Source: CAZJRB01 sp964547995
GTDB taxonomy: Bacteria; Planctomycetota; Planctomycetia; Pirellulales; Thermoguttaceae
Reading direction: 5' to 3'
DNA: 64,000 bases
NCBI GenBank assembly: GCA_964547995.1
Contig: CAZJRB010000004.1
Location: 1 to 64,000 of the forward strand
Shown: positions 25,729 through 34,562 of the stretch, in pieces
How the letters are laid out: every line of letters begins with the position of its first letter
Position numbering within the stretch: the stretch's first letter is position 1
The notes under the pieces: model-generated
Told to the model about the DNA's origin: nothing
Database searches by the model: none
The model's input: only the letters and a program-made list of their open reading frames with translations
Position numbers and translations under genes: made by a program

Positions 25729-26349
25729 ATGCCGAGGAAGCTGAAAAATCGCAAGACTGCTGCCGGGCCGGGTAATCCGGCCACCCTGCGGATCGTCGGG
25801 GGGCGGTTTCGCGGGCAAAAAATCCTCTACGGCGGCCACTCCAGGACCCGCCCCATGAAAAACCGGCTGCGGGAGGCCCTCTTCAACCTGATCGGGCCCG
25901 CCGTGGTCGACAAGCAAGCGATTGACCTCTTTTCCGGAACCGGCGCGCTGGGGCTGGAGGCCCTCAGCCGGGGCGCCTGCCGGGCGACGATGATCGAGCA
26001 GCACTTCCCTACGGCCGAGACGATCAAGAAGAATGCCGCCACACTGGGTGTCGAAGAAGCGACTCACATCGTCACCGCCAACGTGTTCACCTGGTGGAAA
26101 CGCAGGCCCTCGTTGGGGCCAAAACCTTGGCTCGTCTTCTGCTCACCGCCGTACGAACTCTACGTCGACGGGACGGAGCAAATGACGTCACTCATCGCCG
26201 AATTGGCCGCGGCTGCCCCAAAGGAGAGCATCTTGGTCGTGGAAGCGGACGAGCGATTCGATTTCACTCGGGTTTTCGACCACGCTGCCTGGGATATCCG
26301 CTCGTACCCTCCGGCGGTGGTGGGAATTTATTGGAAAGCTGAAAGCTGA
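25729..26349 (+). CDS. rsmD: 16S rRNA (guanine966-N2)-methyltransferase
   Basis: SAM-dependent methyltransferase acting on G966 in the 30S subunit. 206 residues. Family blocks are LRIVGGRFRGQKI, TRPMKNRLREALFNLIG, AIDLFSGTGALGLEALSRGA (SAM binding) and LVFCSPPYELY, where Ser replaces the usual Asp of the DPPY motif. Start at the ATG at 25729; it diverges from the cyclophilin pair. Confidence 0.88.
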   Translation: MPRKLKNRKTAAGPGNPATLRIVGGRFRGQKILYGGHSRTRPMKNRLREALFNLIGPAVVDKQAIDLFSGTGALGLEALSRGACRATMIEQHFPTAETIKKNAATLGVEEATHIVTANVFTWWKRRPSLGPKPWLVFCSPPYELYVDGTEQMTSLIAELAAAAPKESILVVEADERFDFTRVFDHAAWDIRSYPPAVVGIYWKAES

Positions 26350-26400
26350 AAACGAGTAGCTTTCTGCTTTCAGCTTTCTGCTTTCTGCTTTCAGCTTTTC
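26334..26400. repeat. Short tandem and inverted GAAAGCTGAAAGC / GCTTTCTGCTTTC tract
   Basis: GAAAGCTGAAAGCTG at the end of rsmD faces a tract of four GCTTTC/AGCTTTC units after the stop codon. Together they can form an imperfect stem between the two converging genes and end in a T-rich stretch, so it may serve as terminator. The left arm encodes the last residues of RsmD. Confidence 0.55.
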
Positions 26401-26402
26401 TC

Positions 26403-27443
26403 CTACGCGTGCATCGGCAGCGGCAGAGCCCACTGCTCGAAGACCGAGATGACGTTCTGGAGGGGCACTTTGGGGCCCCATTCGCACTGGGCGATCAGGC
26501 CGCCGCTGCCGAAATCCAGGGCTCGGCGGACTTGAAGGACCGTTTCACGGACTTGTTCGGGCGAGCCGTGTGAAAGGGTCTCTTCCGTGTCGATATCCCC
26601 CCAGAACGTGACGCGGCCGCGGTAGCGCTTGGCCAGCCGCTCGATGTTCATTGTCTTGAGGGTAGCGTGGATTGCATCGACGCCGGTGCGGACGAGGTCG
26701 CCGAAAATACTGGAGATGTTCCCCCGCGTACGGAAGAAAACGAACTTGTCCCGGGTCTGAAGAATCCGGCAATACTCGCGGTAGAGCGGCCGGAAGACCT
26801 CCCGCCATATCTTCGGGTCGATCACCAACGAGTCTTCGGCGCCCCAGTCGTCGCGGATCATCACTCCATCGACATCGCTCGCGGCCCACATCTCCATTTC
26901 CCGGCAAGAAAAGTCGTGGAGCATCGCCAGCAGATTTCGGATCGGTTCGGAACTCGCTTCCAAACCGGCGACGGCGGCTTCGTCGCCGCACAGGAAACGG
27001 AGCCTGTCGAACGGCCGGGTTTCCGTCTCGGCCAGCACGAATCGGCTCGTGGCGGCACACTGTTGATTGACGGCTGCGAGCCGGGCTTGATATTTCTTGT
27101 CGCTTCTCAGCAATTCCTGTGGCGGGGCGTAGTCGGCGATGTTGGGCGGTGAAGCCAACGGGTGGCCCTGGATCTTCGGCTCGGCGCCCCGTTGGGCGAC
27201 GTGCCAAGTACATCCCCAAGCGTCCGTATAGGAGCCCGCCCGTTCCGGGTTTCCTTTGGTAAGTCTTCCCGCCGGATACTTGAATTCGGCGCGGATGATG
27301 TCCCGGGGATATCGGATCTCCATCTCGGCCAGTTCGTCGGGACGGGTGAGTTCTACCTCCCGAGAGTACCACAAGTCGCGCGGAATGCGGTCGATCGGCT
27401 CGTGGTTCAATGTCCGGGTGACGAGATCTCGCGAAGTCGTCAT
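26403..27443 (-). CDS. Uroporphyrinogen decarboxylase-like (corrinoid methyltransferase) family protein
   Basis: 346 residues from the ATG at 27443. It has the UroD/MtaA-like barrel pattern: RDLVTRTLNHEPIDRIPRDLW, VDGVMIRDDWGAEDSLVIDPKIWREVFRPLYREY, FFRTRGNISSIFGDLVRTGVDAIHATLKTMNIERLAKRYRGRVTFWGDID and SGGLIAQCEWGPKVPL. It lacks the N-terminal pattern of true HemE, so it belongs to the large planctomycete group of UroD-like proteins, some of which act on methylated corrinoids. Substrate not predictable. Confidence 0.8.
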   Translation of the reverse strand: MTTSRDLVTRTLNHEPIDRIPRDLWYSREVELTRPDELAEMEIRYPRDIIRAEFKYPAGRLTKGNPERAGSYTDAWGCTWHVAQRGAEPKIQGHPLASPPNIADYAPPQELLRSDKKYQARLAAVNQQCAATSRFVLAETETRPFDRLRFLCGDEAAVAGLEASSEPIRNLLAMLHDFSCREMEMWAASDVDGVMIRDDWGAEDSLVIDPKIWREVFRPLYREYCRILQTRDKFVFFRTRGNISSIFGDLVRTGVDAIHATLKTMNIERLAKRYRGRVTFWGDIDTEETLSHGSPEQVRETVLQVRRALDFGSGGLIAQCEWGPKVPLQNVISVFEQWALPLPMHA

Positions 27444-27785
27444 GGTACTGGTTGGGCAACGGGTCGCATGTGTTGGGTCAAGGATCGCCGGCCAAATTGC
27501 GGCGGCCGTTCGACAGGGGAAATTGAGATTATACCGTGTCGCCGGATGCGTCAACGGGGAGCCTTCGGGAATTCGGAGCGTACCGTTTCCCTGCCCGTCG
27601 GCAACTTGACGCGGGACCCCCTTTTGGGTAGTTTGACGGGCTGAATGAAAAAGGAACGGGGCGTTTTTTCGCTTCAAAGTGACGGAAGGCCGGCAGATCT
27701 TGCGTGAAAAAGCGCCCCGCCCCCTTTTGGAACGGCGGATTTCCCCACAAAGGACCGTTTCCCAGCCGAGCACGCGGAGACCCCC

Positions 27786-29843
27786 ATGTCTGTTTTCGGA
27801 CTACCCCTGATCGACTGGCTTGTAATTGCCGGATATCTGGTTGGAATCACGATCATCGGCACCTGGGCCATCCGGCGGGTGAAAAGCGCGGCCAGCTTCT
27901 TCATCAGCGACCGGAAATTCGGCAAGGTGCTGATGATGTTCTTCAACTTCGGCACCGGCACCCACAGCGATCAGGCGGTCTCCGTTGCTGCCAAGACATA
28001 CCACGTAGGGGCGTCGGGAATCTGGTACCAGCTTTTGTGGGCCTTCTCCACGCCGTTCTACTGGATCATCGCCCCGATGTTCCGCCGCATGAGGGCAATC
28101 ACCACCTCCGACTATTTCGAGGCCCGTTTCGGCGCCAGCGTCGGTGTCCTCTACGCCGTGATGGCCATCATGAACCTGATCGTCAACATCGGGGTGATGC
28201 TCAAGGGTTCCAGCGCCATGATCGAGGCGGTCACCGGCGGGTCGATCAACGCTTTCTACGCCACCATGGCCATGACCGTGATGTTTGTCATCTACGGCGT
28301 GGCCGGAGGGCTCAGCGCCGCGGTCCTGACCGATTTCATTCAGGGTATCCTGACGATTATCCTTTCGTTCTTGATCCTTCCGTTTGCTTTTGTGACGATC
28401 AGCCGCCTGACGGGCATGGGACCGATGGAAGGGCTGAGGGCAACGATCGCCGACCCGGAGAAATTCAGTCTCGTCTCGGCCGAGGTCAGCCTGTTCTTTA
28501 TTATCGTCATCTCGCTGAACGGTTTGATCGGCTACGGCTGCCAGCCGCACACCATGGGCCTCTGCGCGGCGGGCAAAACCGAAATGGAGGCCCGCGTGGG
28601 GATGACCTGCGGGATGTTTATCAAACGGTTCTGCACGGTTGCCTGGGTGTTGACCGGGCTGTGCGCGTTGGCCTACTACATGATTCTCGAAAAAGAAGTA
28701 ACCGACGTCGACCATGTGTACGGCCTGATGGCCAAAGACCTGCTGCCGGCGATTGCACCCGGTCTGGTGGGGCTGTTTATCGCCTCAATGCTCGCCGGGG
28801 TGATGAGTTCCTGCGACGCGTTCATGGTGGCCGGCTCGGCCCTGTTTACCGAGAATGTCTACCGCAGAGTATTCGTCCGCAAAGCCAGCGATTCCCATTA
28901 CATGGTCGTTGGCCGGGTGGTTTCGGTCCTGGTGGTGGCGGCGGCTATCCTCTTTGCCTTCAGACTTGAAAGCGTGGTGAAAGGTCTGGAGGTCTTCTGG
29001 AAGATTTCGGCCATGATGGGCCTGGCTTTCTGGGTTGGCCTGTTCTGGCGCCGCACGACCGTGGCCGCGGTCTGGGTGGGTACCCTGGTGACCTTCGGCG
29101 TGTTCCTGTTTACCGGGCAAATCGGCGTGCTGAAATACGAACTGTGGGACTTCAACGCCCGATACGCGGAACAACTGCCCGCGGTCTTGCAAAAGTATCC
29201 CGGCCTGGTTCCGGAGATTCCCGCAGACCTCGTGCAAAGACTCGACAAGCTTTCCGGGTTGCCCGATACATTGCGTGACGAAATCCAGAGACAACCCAAC
29301 TTCACGTATGCCCTAAAGGCACAGCTTCAGCCGTACGTCGAGGACGAACTCGACAAGCTGGCCGTGTCGCAGGAAGCGAAGCAAGAGGATCTCGAGCGAC
29401 TCGGGGGCCCCGACGCCGAATCTGCTGCTGCCCGGTCGCTGACCGACGAACTCGAGGAACAGGCAGCGGATATCAAACTTCTCGAGAAATTCGATAAGTT
29501 GAAGCTGCCTGAGTTGGCCCTCCCATGGCAGATTGTGTTCTATCTGACGCCCGGGTTGCTGACGATTGTGGTCGTCAGTCTGCTGACACCCCGGGTGGGC
29601 AAGGAGAAACTTGACCGGTTCTACGGGTGTCTGCGGACGCCGGTCGGCCCGGATGAGCCGGAGACCGAACCGTTTACGCTTCCCCCCGGGGTCGAACGGG
29701 CCCCGAGAAACGTCTGGTGCGATTTCGGTGAGTTGGAGATCCCGAAGATCAGCAAGATCGGGTTGATCGGCCTGCTGGCCACCTTCGCCGCCGTGGCCGT
29801 GTTCATCGCCGGTGTTTACTGGATCTTCAGCCTCGGGGCATAA
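27786..29843 (+). CDS. Sodium:solute symporter (SSS family) with large cytosolic-type insert
   Basis: 685 residues, longer than the usual ~500-550. The first ~445 residues give a run of about 12 membrane helices in SSS style (DWLVIAGYLVGITIIGTW, FNFGTGTHSDQAV, GVAGGLSAAVLTDFIQG, FIASMLAGVMSSCDAFMVAGSALFTENVYRR). A ~130-residue hydrophilic, charged helical segment (about 450-580) then separates helix ~12 from two last helices (IVFYLTPGLLTIVVVSLL and IGLLATFAAVAVFIAGVYW). It would import an organic solute with Na+; the substrate is unknown. The neighbouring UroD-like gene is divergent. Confidence 0.87.
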   Translation: MSVFGLPLIDWLVIAGYLVGITIIGTWAIRRVKSAASFFISDRKFGKVLMMFFNFGTGTHSDQAVSVAAKTYHVGASGIWYQLLWAFSTPFYWIIAPMFRRMRAITTSDYFEARFGASVGVLYAVMAIMNLIVNIGVMLKGSSAMIEAVTGGSINAFYATMAMTVMFVIYGVAGGLSAAVLTDFIQGILTIILSFLILPFAFVTISRLTGMGPMEGLRATIADPEKFSLVSAEVSLFFIIVISLNGLIGYGCQPHTMGLCAAGKTEMEARVGMTCGMFIKRFCTVAWVLTGLCALAYYMILEKEVTDVDHVYGLMAKDLLPAIAPGLVGLFIASMLAGVMSSCDAFMVAGSALFTENVYRRVFVRKASDSHYMVVGRVVSVLVVAAAILFAFRLESVVKGLEVFWKISAMMGLAFWVGLFWRRTTVAAVWVGTLVTFGVFLFTGQIGVLKYELWDFNARYAEQLPAVLQKYPGLVPEIPADLVQRLDKLSGLPDTLRDEIQRQPNFTYALKAQLQPYVEDELDKLAVSQEAKQEDLERLGGPDAESAAARSLTDELEEQAADIKLLEKFDKLKLPELALPWQIVFYLTPGLLTIVVVSLLTPRVGKEKLDRFYGCLRTPVGPDEPETEPFTLPPGVERAPRNVWCDFGELEIPKISKIGLIGLLATFAAVAVFIAGVYWIFSLGA

Positions 29844-30031
29844 CCGCGGCCCAATAGCCACACTATGTCTCCAATAGCCGGCCCGCAACGCGGGGCGGAG
29901 ACGTACCGCTTGCACGACCAAAACGGCGATTCCGTGCGAAAAATCGGTGTTTCTTACCGACCAGGACCGCTCGCCGGATCACAATCTATACTTCACTGGG
30001 GATCGATTCACCTTTTACGGGAGTCCCGGCA

Positions 30032-30448
30032 GTGCAACTCTTCACCAGGAACAAGAAAACCGGGGTCCAAAGCTTCATCCTCAACCTGCTGAACAACAGC
30101 CGGATGAAGACGGAATCGATGATCGACGGGCCGCGCCTGGAACGACGGGTACACCTGACGATTGTCGTACTGGTGATTCCCTTGGAAGACAAAAAGCCGC
30201 GGGTCGAAAAGACCTTTGCCACGGTCACCAAGGAGTTCTCCAGCACCGGCGTCGGCGTCGTGCTCAGTGAGCCGATCGGCCTTGACCAGGTGATCCTCGG
30301 CTTCCGCAACCAGGGCGAAATGACATTCATCCGCGCCGAAGCAAGACACCTCACCCCCATCGGCGGCGGGTTCTTCCAACTCGGACTGCAAATGATCGAA
30401 GTCGTTTTCCCGGGTAAGTACCCCGAGTTGCGGTCTGCGGTGCTGTAG
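30032..30448 (+). CDS. Small PilZ-like domain protein
   Basis: 138 residues from a GTG at 30032 with GGGAG 8 bases upstream. It has a beta-rich layout (RRVHLTIVVLVIPLEDKKPRVEKTFATVTKEFSSTGVGVVLSEPIGLDQVILGF...GEMTFIRAEARHLTPIGGGFFQLGLQMIEVV). The motifs TKEFSSTGVGVVLSEP and GGGFFQLGLQM fit PilZ-type c-di-GMP domains; RRxxR would be at the start and here reads RLERR. Binding of c-di-GMP is an inference. Confidence 0.6.
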   Translation: MQLFTRNKKTGVQSFILNLLNNSRMKTESMIDGPRLERRVHLTIVVLVIPLEDKKPRVEKTFATVTKEFSSTGVGVVLSEPIGLDQVILGFRNQGEMTFIRAEARHLTPIGGGFFQLGLQMIEVVFPGKYPELRSAVL

Positions 30449-30500
30449 CCGCCATAATCCTCTCGGCGGCCGAAGAATAACTTCCGCATTCTCCATCAGC

Positions 30501-30733
30501 AAAGGAGGGGGCACCCGCCCCCGGACGATCGACGAATCGGTCTCGTTCGGTGCGAGTGCTTTGACAGATTTTGAAATTGGGGTAGCCACGGTCGCCAGAC
30601 CGTGGGAATCCCACGCTCTGGCGAGCGTGGCTACCCCAAAATTAAGACTTGACAGAGCACTCGTCCGTTTCTCAAGGAACTGCAAAGTGTGGGGCTGAAT
30701 TCTGAAGGGCCGGGGGCGGGTGCCCCCTCCTTT
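30501..30733. repeat. Nested inverted repeats
   Basis: Perfect 24-bp outer arms at 30501-30524 and 30710-30733, each itself a GGGGGC-ACCC-GCCCCC hairpin, enclose an inner imperfect palindrome at 30553-30663 whose arms share GAGTGCT, TTGACAGA/TTGACAGAG-type and GGGGTAGCCACG blocks around CCGTGGGAATCCCACG. It lies in the 403-bp region between the PilZ-like gene and the esterase gene. No reading frame or target duplication was seen. Confidence 0.75.
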
Positions 30734-30851
30734 ATCATTTTTGCAGCAGTGCATCCGCGGGGCTTGTTGCGTCGATGCTGCCAGTGTAAGTTGAGGCGGA
30801 GTCGGTGTTTCCCGACAATTGGCCGAAACCCATTTTCGATCGGAGTCTGCC

Positions 30852-32867
30852 ATGCCCCGCGCGCTGTTTACCGCCGTTGTTCTGTTGCTGCCGGCCGCTG
30901 CGCCTGCGGCCGAAGATCTGAGTGTCTTGCCCGGCAAGAAAATGATGCACGCCTATTTGATGGACGCGGTACACAAGGCCCTCGATCGCCGCGAGGCCGA
31001 ATATGAGAAGCGGAAAACGCCCGATCAGCTCGCCGAGTACCAGCGGGGGATGAAGGAGTTCTTCGCAGACCAACTCGACTTTCCCGAGCGGACGCCGCTC
31101 GAGCCGCAGATCGTTGCCAGGGAAAAACGCGACGGATACCGCGTCGAGAAAATCATCTTCGAGAGCCAGCCGAAACATTTTGTCACGGCGCTGCTCTACC
31201 TGCCCGACGCCGAGGGGCCCTATCCCGGCGTGCTGGTCCCCTGCGGACACAGCGCCAACGGCAAGGCCTACGACGCCTATCAGCGGGTCAGCATTCTGCT
31301 CGCGAAAAACGGCATGGCCGCGCTCTGCTACGACCCGATCGACCAGGGCGAGCGGTTCCAGCTTCTCGACTCCGGCGGCAAGCCCCGCGAGGGCGGTACC
31401 ATGGCACACTGTCTGGTCGGCGTGGGGAGCATCGCCCTGGGCCGCAACACCGCTACCTATCGCATCTGGGACGGGATGCGGGCGATCGACTACCTCCAGA
31501 GCCGCAAGGAAATCGACCCCAAGCGGATCGGCTGCACCGGCAACTCCGGCGGCGGAACGCTCACGAGCTACCTGATGGCGCTCGACGAGCGGATCGTCTG
31601 CGCCGCCCCGAGCTGCTACCTGACGAGCTTCCGCCGCTTGATGGACACGATCGGCCCCCAAGACGCCGAGCAGAACATCCACGCCCAGATCGCCCGCGGG
31701 ATGGGCCACGCCGACTACGTAATGATGCGGGGGCCGAAGCCGACGCTGATCTGCGCCGCCACCCGCGATTTCTTCGACATCGACGGCACCTGGCACGCCT
31801 TCCGCGAGGCGAAACGGTTCTACACGCGGCTCGGGTTCGCCGAAAGGGTCGATCTGATCGAAGTCGACGCGAAGCACGGGTTCTCGAAGCCGCTCCGCAC
31901 CGCGGCGGTCCGGTGGATGCGGCGGTGGTTGTTGAACAAGGACGACGCGATCACCGAGCCCGATTTGAAAGTGGGCAGCGACAAGGACGTCCAGTGTACG
32001 CCCCGCGGCCAGGTCATGCTGCTCGACGGGGCACGCAGCGTGTACGACTTGAACGTCGAACTCGACGAGAAGCTGGCCGCTGCCCGAAAGGAGTTCTGGC
32101 AAGGGACCGACCGCACGAAGGCCCTGGACGAAGTCCGGCGGATTACCGGGATTCGCAAACTCGAAGAGCTGCCGAAGCCGAAACTCGAGAAGAAGGGAAC
32201 TCTCAAACGCGAGGGTTATCGCATCGACAAACTGGTGCTGCGCCCCGAGCCGGGGATTTGGCTGCCCGTGCTGGCCTTCGTTCCGGAAAAACCGGGCGGC
32301 GACGCGTATCTCTACCTGCACGAATCGGGCAAGGCGGCCGACGCGGCGCCCGGCGGGCCGATCGAAAAACTCGTCGGCAAGCGCAACATCGTCTTCGCCG
32401 TCGATCTCCGCGGCATCGGCGAGACGCAAGGCGGCGGCAGCAGCAAGTATGCCCGCTACCTCGGACCCGAATGGACCGATACGACCTTGGCCTACATGCT
32501 CCGTCGCCCGTATCTGACGATGCGTGCGGAGGACGTGTTGGTATCTGCCCGGGCAGCGGCCGGATACGAAGCGGGCGGGAAGCCGAACCGGCTCCACCTG
32601 ATGAGCACCGGCCGCGTCGGCCCGGCGGCCTTGCACGCGGCGGCGCTCGAGCCGGAGTTGTTCGACTCGATCACGCTGAAGAAATGTGTTATGTCTTGGG
32701 CGAATGTCGTCCGCCACCCGATGGCGAAGAACCAGTACATCAACGTCGTCCACGGGGCCCTGAAGACCTACGACCTGCCCGATCTCCTGAAAACGCTACC
32801 CAAGGAGAAGGTGCAGTGGATCGATCCGCTGGACGCCTTGGAGAAACCGTCCGCAGAGGGCCGCTGA
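30852..32867 (+). CDS. Secreted double alpha/beta-hydrolase (acetyl xylan esterase-like)
   Basis: 671 residues with a signal peptide (FTAVVLLLPAAAPAAA-type). The first domain (~60-370) is a hydrolase with the nucleophile elbow GNSGGG in KRIGCTGNSGGGTLTSYLMALDERI, an acid in AATRDFFDI and a His in DAKHGFSKP. The second half (~440-660) repeats part of the fold (WLPVLAFVPEKPGGDAYLYLHESG, NIVFAVDLRGIGETQ) with LMSTGRVGP instead of a GxSxG elbow, so it is probably inactive. It likely removes acyl groups from plant or algal polysaccharides; planctomycetes have many such paralogs. Confidence 0.85.
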   Translation: MPRALFTAVVLLLPAAAPAAEDLSVLPGKKMMHAYLMDAVHKALDRREAEYEKRKTPDQLAEYQRGMKEFFADQLDFPERTPLEPQIVAREKRDGYRVEKIIFESQPKHFVTALLYLPDAEGPYPGVLVPCGHSANGKAYDAYQRVSILLAKNGMAALCYDPIDQGERFQLLDSGGKPREGGTMAHCLVGVGSIALGRNTATYRIWDGMRAIDYLQSRKEIDPKRIGCTGNSGGGTLTSYLMALDERIVCAAPSCYLTSFRRLMDTIGPQDAEQNIHAQIARGMGHADYVMMRGPKPTLICAATRDFFDIDGTWHAFREAKRFYTRLGFAERVDLIEVDAKHGFSKPLRTAAVRWMRRWLLNKDDAITEPDLKVGSDKDVQCTPRGQVMLLDGARSVYDLNVELDEKLAAARKEFWQGTDRTKALDEVRRITGIRKLEELPKPKLEKKGTLKREGYRIDKLVLRPEPGIWLPVLAFVPEKPGGDAYLYLHESGKAADAAPGGPIEKLVGKRNIVFAVDLRGIGETQGGGSSKYARYLGPEWTDTTLAYMLRRPYLTMRAEDVLVSARAAAGYEAGGKPNRLHLMSTGRVGPAALHAAALEPELFDSITLKKCVMSWANVVRHPMAKNQYINVVHGALKTYDLPDLLKTLPKEKVQWIDPLDALEKPSAEGR

Positions 32868-32930
32868 CGACCGAAACGACTTGCGGCTTTGCAGTGCAAG
32901 CGAGCGCCTGCCCTGCAAAACCCCAACACG

Positions 32931-34562
32931 CTACTCTTCGACGCCCAAGTCCGGCGCCGCCACGCCGAGCGTTTCCAGATCGTAGCCGCGGCCGAGGTGG
33001 CTCAGGTCGCGCCAGAAGGCGACGACGGCCGGCTTCGTCGTGGCGTCGAGGATGACCTCGATCCGCACGGCCGGGCCGCCCCGGTCGAAATAGCCGATCG
33101 TCTGGGCGCGGAAGACGTTCCCGCCGCCGGTCACAAACGGCATCAGGGCCTTCATCTGCTCGAGCGTCACGTGGCCCTCCGACAGCAGCCACGTCTCGTG
33201 GCGGCGGTGCGGTTCGGCCTCGATCGGATTCAGCACCCGCTCCGACATGATGGTATCGACGATCTCCTCGTCCATGCCGGGGATCCCCTCCAACAGCACG
33301 CGGGGCGCCTGGTTGATGTTGATCCGGCCGGGGATCAGCGGCGAAGGATTGGCGGTGACCTGGTCCATCAAGACGGGCAAGTAGGCGTTCATCATTCCGG
33401 GCATGTGGGGTACGTAGGGGAAGATCTCTGTGAGAACCGTCGCTTCCTTGTCGCCTTTATAGGTGACCCTGACCTTCGTTCCGACCAGGTCGAGCACAGT
33501 CGAGAGTTGCACGGAGCCTTTCTTTTTGAGATCGAGCTGTCCGGCGCCCGGGGTTTCCCCCCGCCTGCTTCCCGTATACGGCCCGTTCTGGCGATAGGCG
33601 ACGATGAACGTGGCCCATTCGGTGCCGACGGTTTCGGCCAGTTCGTTGTAGAGGTTTTCCATGTCGTCCTGGTTCAGGTCGATTTTCAGGTCGCCGTCGG
33701 GCGTCGTGTTCAGCTCCATGCTGTGGAGCGTCAGGTAGGCGGCCCAGCCGCGATTCATCACGCCGTCGGTGTTGTCGGCGTCGCCGATGCTCTCGTTGAC
33801 CGGTTCGCCGCCGTCGATCCAGCCGTTGCGGTTGGCGTCGGTGCCGAAGAGCAACCAGGGCGTGACCCCACGGACCAGCAACAGCTCCTCGACCGTTTCC
33901 AGGGGGCCGTTTTTCGGGGCGTAAGCGGGCACGAGCGACGAGTAATGATCGGCTTCCGCGCCGAACTCGCGGGTTTCGTTGTCCTCGTCGATCCAATCGA
34001 GGATGGCGTCGGCGATTTCCTCGGTCATACCGGGCAGTCCCATCAGGAGCTGCCGCCCGCCGTTTTCCTCCGCTTCGTCCGCCAGCATGAGCGTGTTCAG
34101 GTTCAGCCGATTCGATTCATCTTCCAGTCCGGCACGGATGCCTTCGTAGACCCCGTCTTTGTTCAAGTCCGGTGCAACGATTGTGAACCGCCCGGGGTCC
34201 TCCTCGCCGGTCACGAGCACTCCCCGGAACCGTTCGGGATTGTCGTACCATCCACCGGCTTCGTTCTGCGTTTCGCGGTCCAGGACGACGAACAGCCGCG
34301 CCATCTCCGTGCCCGAGTCGGCCAGCGCCCGGGCCTGGGCCTGGCGCGCCGAGAGCATCGCCGCCTTCCGTTCGATCAGCATCAGTTCGGAGAACGTCAG
34401 CCCGGCCAAGCTAAGCAGTGCGATAACGACGAGCACCAGAATAAGGACGATGCCGCGGCGGCGGTGCAACGCAGAGCATTTCGTTCTCGTTCCCATGCTC
34501 TGCATGGGAACGACGGCGAAGACCCAAACCCTGACCCCTGAACGCTGCCTACGTGTGCTCAT
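32931..34562 (-). CDS. gspK: Type II secretion minor pseudopilin GspK
   Basis: 543 residues; the ATG at 34562 overlaps the gspJ stop (ATGA). After a ~35-residue basic leader comes the prepilin site RRRG-IVLILVLVVIALLSLAGLTF; as usual for GspK, position +5 is not Glu. Then QARALADSGTEMARLF and two helix-hairpin-helix SAM-like segments (LLMGLPGMTEEIADAILDWIDED; LLEGIPGMDEEIVDTIMSERV) typical of GspK. It tips the pseudopilus. The leader is unusual because it is encoded across a palindrome (34488-34512); ATGs inside the palindrome are alternative starts. Confidence 0.86.
   Translation of the reverse strand: MSTRRQRSGVRVWVFAVVPMQSMGTRTKCSALHRRRGIVLILVLVVIALLSLAGLTFSELMLIERKAAMLSARQAQARALADSGTEMARLFVVLDRETQNEAGGWYDNPERFRGVLVTGEEDPGRFTIVAPDLNKDGVYEGIRAGLEDESNRLNLNTLMLADEAEENGGRQLLMGLPGMTEEIADAILDWIDEDNETREFGAEADHYSSLVPAYAPKNGPLETVEELLLVRGVTPWLLFGTDANRNGWIDGGEPVNESIGDADNTDGVMNRGWAAYLTLHSMELNTTPDGDLKIDLNQDDMENLYNELAETVGTEWATFIVAYRQNGPYTGSRRGETPGAGQLDLKKKGSVQLSTVLDLVGTKVRVTYKGDKEATVLTEIFPYVPHMPGMMNAYLPVLMDQVTANPSPLIPGRININQAPRVLLEGIPGMDEEIVDTIMSERVLNPIEAEPHRRHETWLLSEGHVTLEQMKALMPFVTGGGNVFRAQTIGYFDRGGPAVRIEVILDATTKPAVVAFWRDLSHLGRGYDLETLGVAAPDLGVEE
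34488..34512. repeat. Perfect palindrome at the 5' end of gspK
   Basis: The arms CGTTCCCATGC and its complement are separated by TCT. The sequence type is seen as a dispersed repeat in several planctomycete and cyanobacterial genomes. Here it lies inside the leader-encoding part of gspK. Confidence 0.75.

Noticed and set aside
26334..26400. Short repeats after rsmD as a CRISPR or mobile element
   Set aside because: The units are 6-8 bases without spacers of constant size; a simple repeat or terminator explains them.
30501..30733. CRISPR-like or tRNA-like structure in the nested repeats
   Set aside because: There are no regularly spaced direct repeats and no tRNA fold; only inverted repeats are present.
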